This document shows, piece after piece, positions 1-6,457 of a stretch of DNA of 11,136 nucleotides; position 1 is the stretch's first letter; each line of letters starts with the position of its first letter. Made by a program: the position numbers and the translations under genes. Below the pieces are notes generated by a model that saw nothing but the letters and a program-made list of their open reading frames with translations, searched no databases and was not told the origin of the DNA. The stretch covers positions 1-11,136 of the forward strand of contig PUOB01000416.1 of the NCBI GenBank assembly GCA_003551985.1. Direction: 5' to 3'. The stretch comes from Desulfobacteraceae bacterium (GTDB lineage: Bacteria; Desulfobacterota; Desulfobacteria; Desulfobacterales; Desulfosalsimonadaceae).

Positions 1-279
1 ACGCGCCTGGTCTGCCCGGAAGCCAATATTCCGGCGACGACCGCCCTGGCCACGATCAGCGCCGCTGACGGCATAAAGAAAGGGCTTACGCGGGGGGCAA
101 ATGTCGTGATGCCAAACCTGACCCCCCCGACGTACCAGCGGCTCTACGCGGTGTATCCGGGCAAAGCCTGCATTTCAGACAATGGCGCTCATACGGAAGC
201 TGACGGGGTTCACCGGTGGATATCTGAAATCGGCCGCAGCGTGGGCTCCGGGCAGGGGGGCCGCCGGCATGGTCCATAA
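1..279 (+). CDS. hydE: HydE, [FeFe]-hydrogenase H-cluster radical-SAM maturase (C-terminal part only)
   Basis: The open frame runs in from the left edge and stops at TAA 277-279, leaving the last 92 residues. The conserved C-terminal HydE block is plain: ANIPATTALAT (residues 9-19), then RGANVVMPNLTP (31-42), then the Y/YPGKAC segment ending at Cys57. HydE is a radical S-adenosylmethionine enzyme that works with HydG and HydF to build the diiron subcluster of [FeFe]-hydrogenases; its CxxxCxxC radical-SAM motif would lie upstream of the window. In Thermotoga HydE an auxiliary Fe-S cluster is held by three C-terminal cysteines. Here only the first (Cys57) is present and the other two positions are non-cysteine, a known kind of variation since that cluster is reported as dispensable. 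The tail ends Gly/Arg-rich, as in other HydE proteins. Its place next to hydCBA fits a hydrogenase maturation and structural locus. Biotin synthase-like or PylB-like relatives are less likely because of the ANIPATTALAT/GANVVMPNLTP pair. Confidence 0.92.
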   Translation, partial: TRLVCPEANIPATTALATISAADGIKKGLTRGANVVMPNLTPPTYQRLYAVYPGKACISDNGAHTEADGVHRWISEIGRSVGSGQGGRRHGP

Positions 280-287
280 CATTTTCA

Positions 288-323
288 GCCAACCGATTTT
301 CTCTTTAAAGCCGCGCCAACCGA
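288..323 (+). repeat. 9-bp direct repeat upstream of the sigma-54 promoter
   Basis: GCCAACCGA occurs at 288-296 and again at 315-323, 27 bp apart start to start, just upstream of the -24/-12 element at 346-361. This is where an activator could bind. It might be a pair of half-sites for a regulator, but 27 bp is about 2.5 helical turns, so the copies would lie on opposite faces of the helix, and there is no dyad symmetry. Chance recurrence in a short GC-rich stretch is possible. The repeat is seen; its function is a guess. Confidence 0.3.
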
Positions 324-345
324 CTGACCGAAGGCCAGGCATATA

Positions 346-361
346 TGGCATGGGACTTGCT
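346..361 (+). promoter_or_regulatory. Sigma-54 (-24/-12) promoter for the hydCBA operon
   Basis: The sequence TGGCATGGGACTTGCT matches the sigma-54 consensus TGGCACG-N4-TTGCW at every defined position except one (T for C at position 6). The essential GG (347-348) and GC (359-360) are in the exact spacing required. It lies in the only long non-coding gap of the window, on the strand of the genes, and predicts a transcription start near 372, giving a leader of about 210 nt before hydC. Sigma-54 promoters need an AAA+ (NtrC-family) activator; none is encoded within the window. No better sigma-70 promoter is evident in the same gap. No IHF consensus site was recognised between this element and the end of hydE. 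Confidence 0.72.
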
Positions 362-371
362 GTTATATTTA

Positions 372-581
372 CGACCGTTGAACGCTTGAAATGCCTTCAT
401 GCCGGTTTCGGCAAGATCATTGATAAATCCAAACTCGTGCAGCCGTTGGGGAACGGTACAAAAAACCCGTAGTGAATCGGAGACGCAACCTGACTGTTTA
501 CGAAGCCGCAAAATAATGACGGATAGAGGCTTTTTTCGGGAATATCAATTTGGTCGGGAACATCAATTAAAAGGGGGGCCT
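372..581 (+). other. Non-coding leader of the hydCBA transcript (predicted)
   Basis: This stretch between the predicted start point and hydC has no convincing gene. It holds three small potential RNA structures: TGCCG/CGGCA with a GTTT loop (400-413), CCGTT/AACGG with a GGGG loop (443-456), and AAGCC/GGCTT (503-507 with 528-532) followed by a T run (531-536). The last resembles a weak intrinsic terminator or attenuator, but its stem is only 5 bp with a 20-nt loop. No known riboswitch was recognised. The ribosome binding site AAGGGGGG (571-578) lies just before the hydC ATG. The length of the leader is the main reason to suspect post-transcriptional control. Confidence 0.4.
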
Positions 582-1109
582 ATGAAACCGATTCCAGTTG
601 GGCAGCAGGCGGCTGCAGACGAATTTACCCCGGAACAATGGGGGAAAATCGATGCCGTGATTGCAGCATACCGAGGCAAACCGGGGGCGCTGATTCCCGT
701 GCTGGAAGAAGTCCAGGGAATCAGCGGGTATCTGCCGGAAATCGTCCAGCGCCGTGTGGCCGGGGGACTCGGAATTCCCTTGTCCCAGGTCTACGGTGTG
801 GTCACGTTTTATTCCTTTTTTACCATGAAACCCCGGGGCAGGCACCAGGTGCGGGTATGCCTGGGAACGGCATGCCATGTGCGGGGCGGACACCTGCTGG
901 AAAAAAAGATCTCACAGGGCCTGCGAATTCAACCGGGCGAAGTGGACAAGGACCGGCTTTTCAGCCTGGAAATCGTCCGGTGCGTAGGGGCCTGCGGGCT
1001 GGCGCCGGTCGTGGTGGTGGATGATGACACCCACAAGCAGGTCAAGGCGGCCAGGGTGGAAGAGATTCTTGATGGCTACCGAAACAGGGAGGAGGAACGC
1101 TATGCTTGA
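582..1109 (+). CDS. hydC: HydC, NuoE-like [2Fe-2S] subunit of NAD(P)-linked [FeFe]-hydrogenase
   Basis: A 175-residue protein of the NuoE/HydC (24 kDa, thioredoxin-like ferredoxin) family, about the usual length. It has the N-terminal helical bundle (residues 15-60), the family motif YGVVTFYSFF (71-80), and four [2Fe-2S] ligands: Cys93 and Cys98 (CLGTACHVRGG) and Cys134 and Cys138 (CVGAC). In HydABC complexes this subunit docks to the NuoF-like subunit, and its cluster is thought to exchange electrons with or near the FMN. The ATG at 582 was chosen because it follows a strong Shine-Dalgarno (AAGGGGGG, 571-578) and because the family-like sequence begins there; the frame is open upstream to 399, but that part is unlike the family and would cover the leader. 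The 3' end overlaps hydB by 8 nt. It is the first gene of the structural operon behind the sigma-54 promoter. Confidence 0.94.
   Translation: MKPIPVGQQAAADEFTPEQWGKIDAVIAAYRGKPGALIPVLEEVQGISGYLPEIVQRRVAGGLGIPLSQVYGVVTFYSFFTMKPRGRHQVRVCLGTACHVRGGHLLEKKISQGLRIQPGEVDKDRLFSLEIVRCVGACGLAPVVVVDDDTHKQVKAARVEEILDGYRNREEERYA
1086..1095 (+). promoter_or_regulatory. Ribosome binding site deciding the hydB start
   Basis: AGGGAGGAGG lies inside the end of hydC, 6 nt before ATG 1102. The hydB frame is open further upstream (to 1021), but only the 1102 start has this site, and it starts the protein right at the thioredoxin-like domain. hydC stops at 1109, so the two genes overlap by 8 nt and are probably translationally coupled. 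Confidence 0.8.
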
Positions 1110-4100
1110 AAAAATCACATCGCTTGAGGCATTGCAGGACATTGCCCGGCAGGTGGCACAGGATCATCAGAAATACCGCCTGCGTTTGATGGTTTGCGGA
1201 AGCAATGACTGCCACCTGACCGGAAGCAATGAAATCATTGACGAATTTCAAAAACAGATCCAGCAAAGAAATCTTGAAGATCAGGTCCAGGTGGTGGCAA
1301 CCGGATGCATCGGTTCGTGTTCCATGGGCCCTGTCATGACCGTCTGGCCCGAGGATATTTTCTACATGAAGCTGCAGCCGGCAGATGTCGCGGAAGTGAT
1401 GGACAGCCACGTGGAAGGCGGCCATCCGGTCGAACGCCTCATGTATCATGATCCGAACACCGGCCAGGCGATTGCCCATAGTGCGGACATCCCGTTTTTC
1501 GCCCGACAGCATGCTATTGTCCTTGGCAACAAGGGGCTCATCGACCCTGAAAGCCTCCGGGATTATATCTGGCAGAACGGCTACCAGGCCCTGCATAAAT
1601 GCCTTACAGCGCTGTCCCCCGAAGAAATTATCGCTGAAGTCAAAGCCGCCGGACTTCGCGGCCGGGGCGGCGGCGGTTTTCCATCGGGCTTGAAGTGGGA
1701 ATTCTGCGCCAACACCAAAGGCGACGTCAAGTATGTGCTGTGCAACGCGGACGAAGGAGATCCCGGGGCGTTCATGGACCGGCGCATCATGGAAGACGAC
1801 CCGCACGCCATTCTGGAAGGCATGGTTATCGGGGCCAAAGCCATCAATGCCAGCCAGGGGTATATTTACTGCCGGGCGGAATACCCCCTTGCGCTGGAGC
1901 GCCTGTATGCGGCCCTTGACCAGGCCAGGTCCATGGGGCTTCTCGGAAAAAACATCATGGGAACGGGTTTTGACTTCGATATAGAGATTTACAAGGGGGC
2001 CGGCGCCTTTGTATGCGGCGAGGAGACCGCCCTTATGACTTCGATCGAAGGCAAGCGCGGCACACCCAGACCCCGCCCCCCCTTTCCCGCCATATCCGGT
2101 TTGTGGGGAAAACCCTCGATTCTCAACAACGTGGAAACATGGGCGACCGTTCCCCGGATTCTTTTTGACGGCGGGGACGCCTATGCAAAAATCGGCACGG
2201 AAAGCTCCAAGGGCACCAAGGTGTTCGCCGTTACCGGCAATATAAACAATATCGGGCTGGTGGAAGTCCCCATGGGCACATCCATCGGCGAGATCATCTT
2301 TGACATCGGCGGCGGCGTCTCAGGTGGCAAACAATTCAAGGCGGCCCAGCTCGGCGGGCCATCGGGCGGGTGCGTGCCGGCCGCGTACCTGAACCTGCCC
2401 ACGGATTACGAGGCCATTGTCAAGGCCGGCGCCATCATGGGCTCCGGTGGCCTGATCGTCATGGACGAAGATACCTGCATGGTGGACATGGCCCGCTATT
2501 TCATGGATTTCTGCCAGGACGAATCCTGTGGCAAGTGCACCCCCTGCCGTGTGGGAACAAAACGGATGCTGCAGATCGTTGAGAATATCTGCAAGGGGGA
2601 GGGCCGGCCCGAAGACCTCGACCTGCTGGAAAGCCTGTCGCACACCATCAACGATGCCTCCCTGTGCGGCCTGGGTCAGACGGCTCCGAACCCGGTCCTT
2701 AGCACCCTCAAGTATTTCATGGACGAATACAGGGCCCATATCGAAGATAAAAAATGCCCCGCCGGTGTTTGCGCGGATCTTTTTACAAGCCCCTGCCAGA
2801 ATGCCTGCCCCGTGGAAATGGATATTCCGGCCTATATTGCTTTGGTACGGGCCGGCCGCCTGGCGGACGCCTACAAGGTGCTCAAGCGGACCAACCCGTT
2901 TCCGGGCGTCTGCGGAAGGGTCTGCGGCCATCCCTGCCAAAGCAAATGCAGACGATCGCAGCTCGACGAAGCGCTCGCCATCAAAAACCTCAAGCGGTTC
3001 ATCACCGATTATGTGCCGCCGCTTCGGCCTGAGCCAATTCCGGTCGTTCATCCCGAAAAAATCGCCGTTATCGGGGCCGGTCCCGCCGGCATGACCGCGG
3101 CGCTGGAAATGAAAAAACGCGGCTACGCGGTGACAGTATATGAAGCGCTGTTCGAAGCGGGCGGCATGCTGCGATGGGGCATTCCTGAATATCGACTGCC
3201 CAGGGAGATCCTGGCCCGGGAACTCCAGGAGATTCTGGATACGGGTGTAGTGCTCAAAACCAACGTCAAAATAGGGGAGGATATATCGTTTGACGATCTG
3301 AAATCGGACCATGACGCCGTTTATATCGGCATCGGTGCACAAAAAAGCTCACCCCTCGGGCTTTCCAACGAGAGTGCAGCCGGCGTGATCGGCGCTGTCG
3401 AATTTTTGAGAGACTATACCATGGGCAAGGATGTCTGGGTGGGCAAACGGGTGGCCGTCGTCGGCGGGGGAAACTCGGCCATCGATGCCGCCCGGACCGC
3501 CCTCCGGCTGGGGGCCGAGTCGGTGACGATACTCTACCGGCGGGAGCGAAAAGACATGCCGGCCCTTGAGGCGGAAGTCAAGGCGGCGGAAGAAGAAGGC
3601 GCCGTCATCGATTTCCTGGTTGCGCCCCTGGAAATCGGTGTTTCCGATGGAAGCATAAAGGGGCTTACGCTTCAGCGAATGCGGCTGGGCGACTTCGATG
3701 CAAGCGGCCGCCGCCGCCCCAGGGCCATAGAGGGCCAAATCGTCGAGATGGAAATCGATATGCTCATTCCTGCAATCGGTCAGCAGGCCGAGCTGGACTT
3801 TCTTTCCCCGGCGACACAAATCGATGACAACACAAAAGACACCGTTGCCATTGATGCCGGCGGGAACACGATCCTCGTAAACAAGGATTATTCAACGGAT
3901 CATGCCGGCGTCTGGGCCGGTGGCGACATTGTAACCGGGCCGGCCATGGTCATCGACGCCATTGCCGCAGGGCAAAAAGCCGCCGTTTCCATGGACCGGG
4001 CACTTCGGGAAGCCAAGGGGGAACAGCCCTGGAAGGAGACAGAGGACAAAATTGAAATCCCTGTCGAGGTGGACGAGGAGGTCGAAACGCTCTTGCAAAT

Positions 4101-4230
4101 CCGGATCCGGGAATTGTCTACGGCGGAAAGAAGCCGGAATTTCAGCGAAGTTGAGTTGGGATACGACGAGGATATGGCCCTGCGCGAGGCAAGACGCTGC
4201 ATTCGCTGCGATGTGAAAACAGAAGCATAA
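1102..4230 (+). CDS. hydB: HydB: NuoF-like NAD(H)/FMN subunit fused to a GltD/NfnB-like FAD/NADP(H) oxidoreductase
   Basis: A 1042-residue fusion. Residues 1-95 are a thioredoxin-like [2Fe-2S] domain with Cys32, Cys37, Cys69 and Cys73. Residues about 130-545 are NuoF-like: FMN/NADH loop RGRGGGGFPSGLKW (186-199), NADEGDPGAF (215-224), GAGAFVCGEETAL (299-311), SLBB-type GGPSGGC (418-424), and the [4Fe-4S] ligands Cys476, Cys479, Cys482 and Cys522. His546, Cys552 and Cys557 resemble the hinge before the C-terminal part of HydB, where bifurcating complexes carry zinc. In place of the usual two-cluster ferredoxin domain, residues 565-1042 are GltD/NfnB-like: Cys565/Cys569, Cys604/608/612/616, FAD motif GAGPAG (658-663), second dinucleotide motif GGGNSA (788-793) with YRR at 812-814 typical of NADP(H) binding, and AGGD (939-942) near the second flavin. 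The tail carries Cys1033/Cys1036. It lies between hydC and hydA and should be the cytoplasmic electron-distributing subunit. NADPH use is inferred. Confidence 0.95.
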   Translation: MLEKITSLEALQDIARQVAQDHQKYRLRLMVCGSNDCHLTGSNEIIDEFQKQIQQRNLEDQVQVVATGCIGSCSMGPVMTVWPEDIFYMKLQPADVAEVMDSHVEGGHPVERLMYHDPNTGQAIAHSADIPFFARQHAIVLGNKGLIDPESLRDYIWQNGYQALHKCLTALSPEEIIAEVKAAGLRGRGGGGFPSGLKWEFCANTKGDVKYVLCNADEGDPGAFMDRRIMEDDPHAILEGMVIGAKAINASQGYIYCRAEYPLALERLYAALDQARSMGLLGKNIMGTGFDFDIEIYKGAGAFVCGEETALMTSIEGKRGTPRPRPPFPAISGLWGKPSILNNVETWATVPRILFDGGDAYAKIGTESSKGTKVFAVTGNINNIGLVEVPMGTSIGEIIFDIGGGVSGGKQFKAAQLGGPSGGCVPAAYLNLPTDYEAIVKAGAIMGSGGLIVMDEDTCMVDMARYFMDFCQDESCGKCTPCRVGTKRMLQIVENICKGEGRPEDLDLLESLSHTINDASLCGLGQTAPNPVLSTLKYFMDEYRAHIEDKKCPAGVCADLFTSPCQNACPVEMDIPAYIALVRAGRLADAYKVLKRTNPFPGVCGRVCGHPCQSKCRRSQLDEALAIKNLKRFITDYVPPLRPEPIPVVHPEKIAVIGAGPAGMTAALEMKKRGYAVTVYEALFEAGGMLRWGIPEYRLPREILARELQEILDTGVVLKTNVKIGEDISFDDLKSDHDAVYIGIGAQKSSPLGLSNESAAGVIGAVEFLRDYTMGKDVWVGKRVAVVGGGNSAIDAARTALRLGAESVTILYRRERKDMPALEAEVKAAEEEGAVIDFLVAPLEIGVSDGSIKGLTLQRMRLGDFDASGRRRPRAIEGQIVEMEIDMLIPAIGQQAELDFLSPATQIDDNTKDTVAIDAGGNTILVNKDYSTDHAGVWAGGDIVTGPAMVIDAIAAGQKAAVSMDRALREAKGEQPWKETEDKIEIPVEVDEEVETLLQIRIRELSTAERSRNFSEVELGYDEDMALREARRCIRCDVKTEA

Positions 4231-4241
4231 GGGAGGATATC

Positions 4242-5969
4242 ATGGTAGCATTGACAATTGACAACCTGGCGGTAGAGGTCCCGGAAGGGACCACCATCCT
4301 GGAGGCCGCCGGAAGTGCGGGAATCCACATCCCGACGCTTTGCGCCCTCCCCGAAATTCATCATAACCCCGGCGCATGCCGGGTCTGCATGGTTGAAGTC
4401 GACCGGGCCCGCACGCTGGTGGCAGCCTGCGTCTACCCGGTGGCAAACGGCATGAAAGTTAAAACCAACAGCCGGCGGGTGCGGGAAGCCCGGCAGGGGG
4501 TAATGGAATTTCTGCTCTCCGACCACCCGCAGGACTGCAACATCTGCCAGAAACACGGCAACTGCGAGTTACAGCAGGTCGCCGAACAAATCGGAACACG
4601 CGATATAACAGTGCCCCGGACGGACTTTACCGTCCACGACATCGACGACCGGTCCGAGGCCCTGGTTCGGGATGGATCCAAGTGCATCAACTGCCTCCGC
4701 TGCGTAACCGTCTGCGACCAAATCCAGGCGGTAAATCTGCTCACGCCCGAAGGGCGCGGTTTTGATTCCCGGATCGTACCCGCCATGGGACACAGCCTGG
4801 CCGATTCCGCCTGCACGTTCTGCGGCCAGTGCGCGGTGGTATGCCCCACCGGCGCCATCGTTGAAAAAGACCACACGAATCTCGTCTGGACGGCGCTGGA
4901 AGACCCATCAAAGCATGTGGTGGTCCAGGAGGCGCCGGCCATCCGGGCCCAACTCGGCGAAGCGTTCGGGATGCCCCCCGGCACGCTGGTGACGGGCCAA
5001 ATGATTACCGCGCTCCGGAGACTTGGGTTCGACCGGGTGTTCGACACCAACTTCACCGCGGACCTGACCATTATCGAGGAGGGCCACGAGCTGCTCGAAC
5101 GAGTCAAAACCGGCGGTGCGCTGCCCATGATCACCTCGTGCAGCCCGGGATGGATCAAGTTTATCGAACACTTCTACCCGGAACTGATCCCGAACCTCTC
5201 CACGTGCAAGTCGCCCCAACAGATGTTCGGCGCCCTGGCCAAGACGTATTATGCGGAAAAGGAGGGCATCGACCCGGCGGACATGGTTGTTGTCTCCATC
5301 ATGCCGTGTACGGCCAAGAAATACGAGGCCGCCCGGCCCGAAATGAACGCCTCCGGCTTTCGGGATGTGGATGTGGTGTTGACCACCCGTGAACTCGGCC
5401 GCCTGCTCCGGCAGGCGGGGATCGATCTGAAAAACCTGCCGGAAGGCGATTACGATCCGCCCATGGGAGAATACAGCGGGGCCGGAACGATTTTCGGTGC
5501 CACCGGCGGGGTTATGGAAGCCGCCCTCAGAACCGTCTATGCGGTGGTAACCGGCAAAAACCTCCCGGACCTGAACATTGAAGCCGTAAGGGGGCTCGAA
5601 GGCATCAAGCAGGCGGGGCTAGTCATCGGTGAACTGGGAGAGGTCCGGGCGGCGGTTTCCCACGGGCTGGGCAACGCCCGCACCATTATGGACCAGATCG
5701 CCTCCGGTCAGGCCGACTACCAGTTCGTCGAGATCATGGCCTGCCCGGGCGGGTGCGTCGGCGGGGGCGGACAGCCGCTGCCGGCCACCAATGAAAAGCG
5801 AAGGCTCCGGGCCGACGCCCTATACCGCGACGACGGCGAGGTACAGCGCCTCCGGCAGTCCCATGAAAACCCGTCGATCAAAGCCATCTATGACGACTTT
5901 CTCAAGGCACCGCTGGGGGAAAAATCCCATCACCTGCTCCATACCCATTATACGGCAAGAGAGGTTTGA
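4242..5969 (+). CDS. hydA: HydA, catalytic [FeFe]-hydrogenase subunit (multi-cluster, NuoG-like N-terminus)
   Basis: 575 residues, close to HndD/HydA length. It contains an N-terminal [2Fe-2S] domain (Cys34, 46, 49, 63), a His-Cys [4Fe-4S] site (His95, Cys99, Cys102, Cys108), and two ferredoxin-type [4Fe-4S] clusters (Cys148/151/154/158 and Cys191/194/197/201). The H-domain has L1 TSCSPGW (298-304), L2 MPCTAKKYE (354-362) and L3 EIMACPGGCVGGGGQP (497-512), and the C-terminal small-subunit-like region ends at HYTAREV. The enzyme interconverts H2 with protons and electrons at the H-cluster and passes electrons to HydB/HydC and ferredoxin. L1 has Ser301 where the textbook motif is TSCCPGW; I recall this variant from HndD-type subunits. 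There is no signal peptide, so it is cytoplasmic, and no extra C-terminal [2Fe-2S] domain as in the longer Thermotoga HydA. The start at 4242 follows GGGAGG (4231-4236), 11 nt after hydB. Confidence 0.97.
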   Translation: MVALTIDNLAVEVPEGTTILEAAGSAGIHIPTLCALPEIHHNPGACRVCMVEVDRARTLVAACVYPVANGMKVKTNSRRVREARQGVMEFLLSDHPQDCNICQKHGNCELQQVAEQIGTRDITVPRTDFTVHDIDDRSEALVRDGSKCINCLRCVTVCDQIQAVNLLTPEGRGFDSRIVPAMGHSLADSACTFCGQCAVVCPTGAIVEKDHTNLVWTALEDPSKHVVVQEAPAIRAQLGEAFGMPPGTLVTGQMITALRRLGFDRVFDTNFTADLTIIEEGHELLERVKTGGALPMITSCSPGWIKFIEHFYPELIPNLSTCKSPQQMFGALAKTYYAEKEGIDPADMVVVSIMPCTAKKYEAARPEMNASGFRDVDVVLTTRELGRLLRQAGIDLKNLPEGDYDPPMGEYSGAGTIFGATGGVMEAALRTVYAVVTGKNLPDLNIEAVRGLEGIKQAGLVIGELGEVRAAVSHGLGNARTIMDQIASGQADYQFVEIMACPGGCVGGGGQPLPATNEKRRLRADALYRDDGEVQRLRQSHENPSIKAIYDDFLKAPLGEKSHHLLHTHYTAREV

Positions 5970-6008
5970 GGCGGCTTTAGAAAATGGATCATCGACAAGG
6001 AGACAGCC

Positions 6009-6413
6009 ATGGAAAAACAACATGAAATCCTGGTCGTGGATGACGACATCGACATTCGCGACGTACTCCGCATTGTTCTGGAAAAAAACGGTTACAAGGT
6101 ACGGCTTGCCAAAAACGGCAAAGACGCGGTAAAAGAACTCCAGGCAAAACAACCCGACCTGATGGTGCTCGATATCATGATGTCCACCGACACGGAAGGA
6201 TTTGACCTGGCCTTTGAACTCCGGAACAACCCGGAATTTGAAAACATGCCCATTATTTTGCTGACCAGCTTCCTGGAAAAGGTACGGGAGGACGGGCCGG
6301 ATCAATTTCAGCATATCCTGGGGGAAGAGTGGCCGGCCAAATGGATGTTCGAAAAACCCCTGAATACGGAAAAGTTTCTGAAAAAACTTGAGGGGATCCT
6401 GGGAAACGCATAG
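6009..6413 (+). CDS. Stand-alone receiver (CheY-like response regulator)
   Basis: 134 residues, a single receiver domain with no output domain. The acidic pocket is Asp11-Asp12, the phospho-acceptor is Asp55 (MVLDIMM), the switch residue is Thr86 (LLTS), and the conserved lysine is Lys116 (EKP). Between Thr86 and Lys116 the loop is longer than in CheY (about 30 residues, with GPDQF and EEWPAKW). Such a protein can only act by phosphotransfer or by protein-protein contact, so it is likely a relay or sink for one of the kinases encoded just downstream. It is separated from hydA by 39 nt and has its own ribosome binding site (AAGGAGA) before ATG 6009. The family is certain; its partner is not. 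Confidence 0.94.
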   Translation: MEKQHEILVVDDDIDIRDVLRIVLEKNGYKVRLAKNGKDAVKELQAKQPDLMVLDIMMSTDTEGFDLAFELRNNPEFENMPIILLTSFLEKVREDGPDQFQHILGEEWPAKWMFEKPLNTEKFLKKLEGILGNA

Positions 6414-6457
6414 CATCGCTATCAGCGGCGCTGCAGCAATGAGGGGAGGAGCGCACC

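Noticed and set aside
443..456. CCGTT/AACGG hairpin as a transcription terminator
   Set aside because: The stem is 5 bp and is followed by TACAAAAAA rather than a T run; it would not terminate on either strand.
182..472. Plus-strand open frame of 96 codons spanning the hydE end and the intergenic gap
   Set aside because: It overlaps the conserved HydE C-terminus in another frame and runs through the sigma-54 promoter; no family resemblance.
305..511. Minus-strand open frame of 68 codons in the gap
   Set aside because: No recognisable protein and no clear ribosome binding site; it covers the promoter region.
399..581. Upstream ATG at 399 as the hydC start
   Set aside because: It would add 61 residues unlike NuoE proteins and lacks a ribosome binding site, whereas ATG 582 has a strong one.
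1042..1806. Antisense open frame of 254 codons opposite hydC/hydB
   Set aside because: Shadow of well-supported genes on the other strand; no recognisable domain or ribosome binding site.
2320..3342. Long antisense open frame (340 codons) within hydB
   Set aside because: It lies wholly opposite a strongly supported gene, its product resembles no family, and GC-rich coding sequence often leaves such open antisense frames.
6423..6433. CAGCGGCGCTG palindrome in the gap between the receiver and membrane kinase genes as an operator
   Set aside because: Only 5-bp arms around one base, single copy, no promoter near; likely chance in GC-rich sequence.
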